This document shows positions 59,277 through 64,000 of a stretch of 64,000 nucleotides of DNA, piece after piece. Both the position numbers and the translations under genes were made by a program. Origin of the DNA: Bacillaceae bacterium (lineage in GTDB: Bacteria; Bacillota; Bacilli; JACDOE01); assembly GCA_017656255.1 (NCBI GenBank), contig JACDOE010000009.1, positions 1 to 64,000 of the forward strand, in the 5' to 3' direction. The notes under the pieces were generated by a model. It saw only the letters and a list, made by a program, of their open reading frames with translations. It was not told the origin of the DNA and did no database searches. Each line of letters opens with the position of its first letter. Position 1 is the stretch's first letter.

Positions 59277-60470
59277 ATGTCAGAAAGAGAACATCACCAG
59301 GTGGTTGTGGTAGGTGGAGGAACAGCTGGCATCACGGTTGCTTCACAACTCTCCAGACAAATGAGTCAGGCAGATATCGCCATCATCGATCCTGCCACAA
59401 AGCATTATTATCAGCCTTTATGGACACTGGTGGGTGCAGGGGTTTATCCGAAAGAGGTAACGGAACGGGAGGAAGCATCTCTGATTCCGCCGGGTGCAAC
59501 CTGGATTCAGGATGCGGTTACGGAATTTTATCCTGATGACAATTATGTTGTCACCAGGGGAGGCAAACAGGTCGGCTATGATTATCTGGTGGTGGCACCG
59601 GGAATCCAGATTGACTGGGATGAAGTGAAGGGCCTCAAAGATGCCATCGGAAAAGACGGGGTTTGCAGCAATTATGCCTATGAATATGTAAACAAGACCT
59701 GGGAATTTATGAAAAATTTTAAAGGTGGACAGGCTATCTTCACACAACCCAATACGCCGATCAAATGTGGGGGAGCCCCGCAGAAAATTGCTTATCTGGC
59801 TGATGATTACTGGCGTAAGTCCGGTGTCAGGGACAAGACCCATATCACGTTTGCTCTCAATACGCCGACGATCTTCGGGGTTAAAAAATATGCCGATACC
59901 CTGGAAAAGGTCATTGAGCGCAAGGGTATCGAAACTTTATATGAACATAATCTGATTGAAGTTCGGACACAATCCAGAGAAGCCGTGTTTGAAAATCTGA
60001 AAACCGGCGAAGAAGTGGTGCGGAATTATGATTTTCTGCATGTCACACCCCCGATGAGTTCGCCTGATTTTATCAAGGAAAGCCCGCTGGCAGACGAAGG
60101 CGGATGGGTGGATGTCGATGCAGGCACGCTTCAACATAAATCCTATGCTAATGTGTTCGGAATCGGGGATGCCAGCAACCTGCCCACGTCCAAAACAGGT
60201 GCTGCCATCCGTAAACAGGCTCCCGTACTGGTGAAGAACCTGATCTCGGCGATCAAAGGAGAACCGTTAACGGCAAAATATGACGGTTACACATCCTGTC
60301 CGCTCGTAACCGGATATAAGAGCCTGGTCCTGGCTGAATTCGATTATGACAAGAATCCACAGGAATCGTTCCCCTTTGATCAGTCCAAAGAACGTTACAG
60401 CATGTATTTATTGAAAAAATACGCATTGCCCTTATTTTACTGGAAGGGCATGTTAAAAGGCAAAATGTAA
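59277..60470 (+). CDS. sqr: sulfide:quinone oxidoreductase
   Basis: 397 residues. FAD-binding VVVVGGGTAGITVASQLSRQ at the N-terminus, YYQPLWTLVGAGVYPKEVTE, and later cysteines in PIKCGGAPQKIAYL and YTSCPLVTGYKSLVLAEFDY, the pair that forms the trisulfide/flavin relay; NVFGIGDASNLPTSKTGAAI is the second FAD contact. C-terminal YALPLFYWKGMLKGKM is the amphipathic membrane tail. Feeds electrons from sulfide to the quinone pool. Start: AAAGGAGG about 10 bases before ATG 59277; the frame is open to 59166. Terminator at 60487. Confidence 0.93.
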   Translation: MSEREHHQVVVVGGGTAGITVASQLSRQMSQADIAIIDPATKHYYQPLWTLVGAGVYPKEVTEREEASLIPPGATWIQDAVTEFYPDDNYVVTRGGKQVGYDYLVVAPGIQIDWDEVKGLKDAIGKDGVCSNYAYEYVNKTWEFMKNFKGGQAIFTQPNTPIKCGGAPQKIAYLADDYWRKSGVRDKTHITFALNTPTIFGVKKYADTLEKVIERKGIETLYEHNLIEVRTQSREAVFENLKTGEEVVRNYDFLHVTPPMSSPDFIKESPLADEGGWVDVDAGTLQHKSYANVFGIGDASNLPTSKTGAAIRKQAPVLVKNLISAIKGEPLTAKYDGYTSCPLVTGYKSLVLAEFDYDKNPQESFPFDQSKERYSMYLLKKYALPLFYWKGMLKGKM

Positions 60471-60486
60471 TGTGCTGAAAAAAGGC

Positions 60487-60511
60487 GAGGCCGGGTTTCC
60501 GGCCTCTTTTT
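60487..60511 (+). terminator. terminator of sqr
   Basis: Perfect eight-base stem GAGGCCGG/CCGGCCTC with a 4-base loop, then TTTTT. Confidence 0.88.
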
Positions 60512-60649
60512 ATACAGGTGTGTAGGGTGATCGTATACCGGCTTTGACGATCCAGCCGGTTCGTCCGGGGGGACGACTTTATATTAACAATTTCTTTACG
60601 GGGCAGGCTGTGATATATTTCTCACCTTTGAAAAATTTTTTTACTAAAA

Positions 60650-61324
60650 TTATTTTGACACAAATGGATTGTCTTTAATCCAAAATCGCCACGGGTACTC
60701 CTTCGCTTCTTCCGCATAGTCAATATTGATGCGTGGGCCACTCGCAATCCGGTCTTTCGGAATCGGATCCCGATAATGCCTCAGGTAGAGGGGAGGTCGA
60801 TTTAACGGAAGCCCGTACTGTTTTTTATCAATTCCCATGGCCTGACAGAGTCTGGCCGGTCCGGCAGTCAGGCGTTGCAGTGTTCTACGGGGAATTTCCT
60901 GAATATCCGAATTCTCCGGCAGATCCAGGCCTCTTCGTTTTCCCATCAGACGTATTCCTGACACGGGTTGCAACGCGCGAATCAAAACCGCTTCCGGGGC
61001 CCCTTCTTCCGCACTGACTACATTCATGCAGTAATGCATGCCGTAAATGAAATAAACATAGGCGTGTCCCGGCGGACCGAACATGGCACGAGTCCGTTCT
61101 GTCATTTTACCGCCATAGGAATGAGCCGCTTTGTCCAGAGGTCCCCGGTAGGCTTCCACTTCTACAATCATACCCGCCGTCGTTCCCTCAGCTGTTTCAT
61201 GTACGAGTTCCATCCCGAGCAAAGACTTTGCCAGTTCAAGCGTTTCCTGTTTGAAAAAATCCGGGGTGATCATTTGATTGTGCATCCGTCCTTCTTCCTC
61301 TTCCTTCATGTGATAATCGGACAT
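60650..61324 (-). CDS. DNA-3-methyladenine glycosylase (AAG/Mpg)
   Basis: 224 residues, the alkyladenine-glycosylase fold. LAKSLLGMELVHETAEG, then VEVEAYRGPLDKAAHSYGGK with the catalytic Glu, RTRAMFGPPGHAYVYFIYGM, HYCMNVVS and ALQPVSGIRLM. Removes alkylated or deaminated purines. The start is ambiguous: 61324 or a later ATG (61309 or 61285), no clear ribosome site near any. Monocistronic, divergent from the M48 protease. Confidence 0.92.
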   Translation of the reverse strand: MSDYHMKEEEEGRMHNQMITPDFFKQETLELAKSLLGMELVHETAEGTTAGMIVEVEAYRGPLDKAAHSYGGKMTERTRAMFGPPGHAYVYFIYGMHYCMNVVSAEEGAPEAVLIRALQPVSGIRLMGKRRGLDLPENSDIQEIPRRTLQRLTAGPARLCQAMGIDKKQYGLPLNRPPLYLRHYRDPIPKDRIASGPRINIDYAEEAKEYPWRFWIKDNPFVSK

Positions 61325-61426
61325 TCATCTTATATTTTACCGGACAACTTCGCTCATCTGAAAGGTATAATTGGCAACGCTTTGTACTATAGTTAATAGG
61401 GACAGGGATAAAGGGGTGTTGTATCG

Positions 61427-62758
61427 TTGCGTAAATTCTACACGGGTTTTGCCGTATTTATGGTGATATACAGTGTAGCCATCGGTCTCTATCTGCTGAA
61501 CGGGGAAACCCTGGAAGTTCCCCGCGAATACCGGGGAGGACCGGCCGACCCGGCGACCTACATGACACCGGAACAAATGGAACAGGCCCTGGCTTATTCC
61601 CGAACCAAAGATGTGGTGTTTTTTCTGGGAACCCCCTATGAGTGGCTGGTCTATCTGTTGATTCTGGGGTTGGGACTGTCCGCCGCATTTCAGCGTCTGA
61701 GTGAAAAATGGGGAGGTATTCGCAGCCTGAAAACCCATTACCCGACGCTGCGCCAGACCGCTGTATTTATGGGATTATTTCTGGTCATTTATGAACTGCT
61801 GCAGTTTCCCATCTCTTATTATGTCTTTCAACTTCAACACGAATACGGAATATCGACGCAGCCTTTTTCATCCTGGATGGGAGATAAGGGAAAAGGAGTG
61901 TTGATTTCATTTGCGATTGGGACGCCCGTAGTCTGGCTCCTATACCGCGTGATAGCGGCAAGCCCGCGGCGATGGTGGTTCTGGTTCTGGTTGGCTTCGA
62001 TTCCGATTCTGATTCTGTTAATGTTTATTCAGCCGGTGGTGCTCGATCCGCTTTTTAATGAATTTCGCCCGCTTCAGGACCAGGCATTGAAACGAGACAT
62101 TCTGGCCCTGGCCGACCAGGCGGATATCCCGGCTGATCAGGTTTATGAAGTGGATATGTCAAAAAAAACGACGGCGATGAATGCCTATGTCACCGGCATC
62201 GGGAGTAATGCGCGCATTGTGCTGTGGGATACGACCCTGCAAAAAATGGATCGCGGGGAAGTTATGTTTGTGATGGCGCATGAAATGGGGCATTACGTCT
62301 ATAAACACGTACAGTGGATCCTGATCGGCACCATTGCCATGATGTTCGTTCTGCTTTATCTGTTGTACCGGCTACTGGGAGGGATTGTTCGCCGCTGGGG
62401 CCGGCACTGGGGAATTGAAAAAGTGGGCAGTCTGTCATCTCTGCCTCTGATTCTTTTGGTCGTGTCGGTGATCAGTTTTGCCACCAGTCCCATTAACAAT
62501 ATGATTTCCCGGTCTGCCGAAAGGGCAGCGGATCAATACGGCATTGAAATGACTCGGGATACCGATGCGGCGATCAGTGCTTTTCAGAAACTGGCGGTCA
62601 GTGGCCTGGTAGAGCCGTCCCCGCCGGCACTGGTTAAATTCTTTCGTTATACCCACCCGACGCTGGTTGAACGGATTCAATTTCTCCAGGACTATGAAGC
62701 GCGCATGCAATTTCTGCAAAAACGGGATATAACGGGTGAGGTGATCCGTGAGGAATAA
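61427..62758 (+). CDS. M48-family membrane metallopeptidase (CAAX protease-like)
   Basis: 443 residues, seven or so membrane helices with the Ste24 architecture. Zinc-binding FVMAHEMGHYVYKHVQWILI (HExxH) and the third ligand Glu in SRSAERAADQYGIE. AMNAYVTGIGSNARIVLWDT precedes it. Family members clip prenylated or misfolded membrane proteins and peptides. Start: AAAGGGGTG about 8 bases before TTG 61427. No partner gene. Followed by the palindromic repeat array. Confidence 0.9.
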   Translation: MRKFYTGFAVFMVIYSVAIGLYLLNGETLEVPREYRGGPADPATYMTPEQMEQALAYSRTKDVVFFLGTPYEWLVYLLILGLGLSAAFQRLSEKWGGIRSLKTHYPTLRQTAVFMGLFLVIYELLQFPISYYVFQLQHEYGISTQPFSSWMGDKGKGVLISFAIGTPVVWLLYRVIAASPRRWWFWFWLASIPILILLMFIQPVVLDPLFNEFRPLQDQALKRDILALADQADIPADQVYEVDMSKKTTAMNAYVTGIGSNARIVLWDTTLQKMDRGEVMFVMAHEMGHYVYKHVQWILIGTIAMMFVLLYLLYRLLGGIVRRWGRHWGIEKVGSLSSLPLILLVVSVISFATSPINNMISRSAERAADQYGIEMTRDTDAAISAFQKLAVSGLVEPSPPALVKFFRYTHPTLVERIQFLQDYEARMQFLQKRDITGEVIREE

Positions 62759-62854
62759 CGGGGGAGTGAAGGGTTTTCTGTTACAAACATACCCGTGAGT
62801 ATGGGTGTAACAGACGGATCTGGATCTCGCCCATTCATCAATGGCAGGGAAAAA

Positions 62855-63039
62855 ATAGCGGAAATTAATTCCGCTATATCTCGAAAACGGGGAAATTTTA
62901 AATTATAGCGGAAAAAATTGCCGTTATCTCGGGTTGAATGCTTCGTATAATATGAAATGGGCTGAATAGCGGAAATTATTTCCTGTATTTTTGAAAATCA
63001 GGGCCAAATCGGAAAATAGCGGAAACCTTTTTCCGCTAT
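62855..63039. repeat. four-copy ATAGCGGAA palindrome array
   Basis: Copies at 62855-62877, 62905-62927, 62966-62988 and 63016-63039, each about ATAGCGGAA-N5-TTCCGCTAT, spaced 50, 61 and 50 bases start to start. Copies 1 and 4 are near-perfect; 2 and 3 have decayed right arms. The 27-base spacers after copies 1 and 3 are related (TCGAAAACGGGG versus TTGAAAATCAGGG). No cas genes. It is an intergenic repeat, the last copy possibly acting as a terminator for the gene at 63068. Confidence 0.8.
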
Positions 63040-63067
63040 TTATTTTTGTCGACAGCGTCTTTCCCCT

Positions 63068-63157
63068 CTACTTCATCAACAGAATCAAGAAAGTAACCGC
63101 AATCCCACCGATGTAGATCCAGGTGGCATCGCCCTGTGAACAGAACCGCTTCATCAT
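63068..63157 (-). CDS. 29-residue membrane peptide
   Basis: MMKRFCSQGDATWIYIGGIA, then VTFLILLMK. One hydrophobic helix after a short basic head. AAAGGAG lies nine bases before the first ATG. It precedes the fourth palindromic repeat, which may end its transcript. Function unknown; its small size lowers confidence. Confidence 0.45.
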   Translation of the reverse strand: MMKRFCSQGDATWIYIGGIAVTFLILLMK

Positions 63158-63251
63158 CCACACCCGCTCCTTTCCTGATATTGAATGATCTCCCCGATAT
63201 ACCGGTATGGTATACTATACTTACTTTATACTGTTTTGGGGGGCACAACCG

Positions 63252-63485
63252 TTGATTCCATTTTCACATACATGGCCTTATGAGATCACAATGGGAGATG
63301 TCTATTTTCTCAGTTGTCCGATCTGCGGATCTGACAATGTCCGGCTACCGTTTAAACCGGAAGATGTCAAAGAAGTCAGGGAAGGGGTCAAAAAATTGCT
63401 GGTTCTTCCCTGCTGCCATGAAAGTTTTAAAATCGTGGACAGTGACAGCGATTATTTGCTGGCCGACCGGCCGTTGAGAAAATAA
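63252..63485 (+). CDS. small Cys-containing hypothetical protein
   Basis: 77 residues. MIPFSHTWPYEITMGDVYFL, then CPICGSDNVRLPFKPEDVKE and VLPCCHESFKIVDS. Two Cys groups (CPIC, PCCHE) may make one zinc site. Start: GGGGGG eight bases before TTG 63252; ATG 63291 would give a shorter protein without its N-terminal half. A hypothetical family of Bacilli by style, not one I can name. It converges with the minus-strand gene at 63492. Confidence 0.7.
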   Translation: MIPFSHTWPYEITMGDVYFLSCPICGSDNVRLPFKPEDVKEVREGVKKLLVLPCCHESFKIVDSDSDYLLADRPLRK

Positions 63486-63491
63486 CGAATC

Positions 63492-63803
63492 CTATTCCAC
63501 CTGAAAATCCTGGTCCGCCACGTCGTATTGAATGTCAAGGCCGGACGTACCCTGCCTGATGTGAATGGCGGATCTGTCATTTTCCCGGGGGAGAATCGTA
63601 AATTCATACGTAATCGGGTTATCGCGGTCCTGGTTTCCGAAAGCCTCGATCATGCGGTCCAGCGCTTCCGGAGTCAGGGGAACGGTGACGATTTTCCCTT
63701 CTGTGGACGGGATATGGACCACTTTTTTTATTTCTATAAAACTTTCGACCGTTTCCTTCAGCAGTTCCAGCTGGGATAACGTTAACCGTGATGTAAAATG
63801 CAT
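63492..63803 (-). CDS. hypothetical protein
   Basis: 103 residues, soluble, charged. LTLSQLELLKETVESFIEIK, then VTVPLTPEALDRMIEAFGNQ and ITYEFTILPRENDRSAIHIR. Mixed alpha/beta, no known motif. Start: AAAGGAAC about 8 bases before ATG 63803. Not recognised; codon use is like the neighbours. Confidence 0.7.
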   Translation of the reverse strand: MHFTSRLTLSQLELLKETVESFIEIKKVVHIPSTEGKIVTVPLTPEALDRMIEAFGNQDRDNPITYEFTILPRENDRSAIHIRQGTSGLDIQYDVADQDFQVE

Positions 63804-63973
63804 GGATTTTCGTTCCTTTCCTATAGGGTTTCTGATAAAAGCGTACCTGATGGAAACGGCGGATTCAAGGGATAATGGCAGTTGTTTGAACCGGCATCCT
63901 GTGGTAGAGTTTTATTGATTCGTATAAAAATCAGAAGATTAATATATTTTTATATTCATACAGGTGATTGATA

Positions 63974-64000
63974 ATGAAAACAGAGATGGATAGGAGTTTG
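63974..64000 (+). CDS. possible gene start cut by the window end
   Basis: ATG 63974 with AGGTGAT five bases upstream and MKTEMDRSL before the edge. Too short to judge. Confidence 0.25.

Noticed and set aside
62855-63039. CRISPR array
   Set aside because: Repeats are short perfect palindromes with unequal spacing and related spacers; no cas genes are present.

Overview
The window reads as a chromosomal segment of a facultatively anaerobic, probably spore-forming Bacillota of the order Bacillales. The reasons are the strong AGGAGG-type ribosome binding sites, frequent TTG and GTG starts, YwiC-like, CstA, PgcA and ThiXYZ families of Bacillus type, spore-coat-like low-complexity proteins, and a menaquinone-linked fumarate reductase. 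No rRNA or tRNA gene was seen. The species cannot be named from the sequence alone.

Layout. 1-6.3 kb is an AT-rich, decayed accessory stretch: an IS110 transposase relic, a broken toxin/immunity-like locus, a frameshifted gene with a ParB-type DGHHR motif, a Nudix hydrolase, a methyltransferase and the C-terminal stub of a flavin monooxygenase. 6.5-13 kb holds a cupin dioxygenase facing a 902-residue ATPase/TPR/BTAD regulator, a second cupin, an HTH-methyltransferase fusion and three small membrane or secreted proteins. 13-21.4 kb is a nitric-oxide/anaerobiosis island: quinol NO reductase, a Crp/Fnr regulator without Fe-S cysteines, two DUF2249 proteins, an NnrS-like membrane protein, a MIP18-type Fe-S assembly factor, a radical SAM/SPASM protein, the di-iron repair protein RIC and a YwiC-like protein. 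TGTGA-N6-TCACR boxes lie about 41 bp before likely start sites of two of its transcripts. 21.4-24.1 kb and 47.7-48.3 kb carry selenoprotein genes. 27-40 kb holds transporters, the cstA/cory-CC-star/ArsA-like operon, a type I toxin locus and frdCAB. 40.9-44.1 kb is a TPP-riboswitch-controlled thiamine-precursor ABC operon. The remainder is metabolic and housekeeping: SDR plus aldehyde dehydrogenase, phosphoglucomutase, pirin, amidohydrolase, Pgi, an MFS/MarR pair, sulfide:quinone oxidoreductase, alkyladenine glycosylase and an M48 protease.

Main finding. Three genes (formate dehydrogenase fdhF, a peroxiredoxin and a thioredoxin-like lipoprotein) each contain a single in-frame TGA exactly where the family has its catalytic Cys or Sec. 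Each TGA is followed 10-14 nt later by a short SECIS-like hairpin. Read normally, each gene looks broken in two; read with UGA as selenocysteine, each gives an intact protein. The genome should therefore encode SelA, SelB, SelC and SelD outside this window. This is unusual for Bacillales. The exported lipoprotein with a UxxC active site appears least described.

Working together: the Crp/Fnr regulator probably switches on NO reduction and Fe-S repair under low oxygen. Fumarate reductase, NO reductase and sulfide:quinone oxidoreductase all exchange electrons with the menaquinone pool. Selenoenzymes cover formate oxidation and peroxide or thiol redox control.
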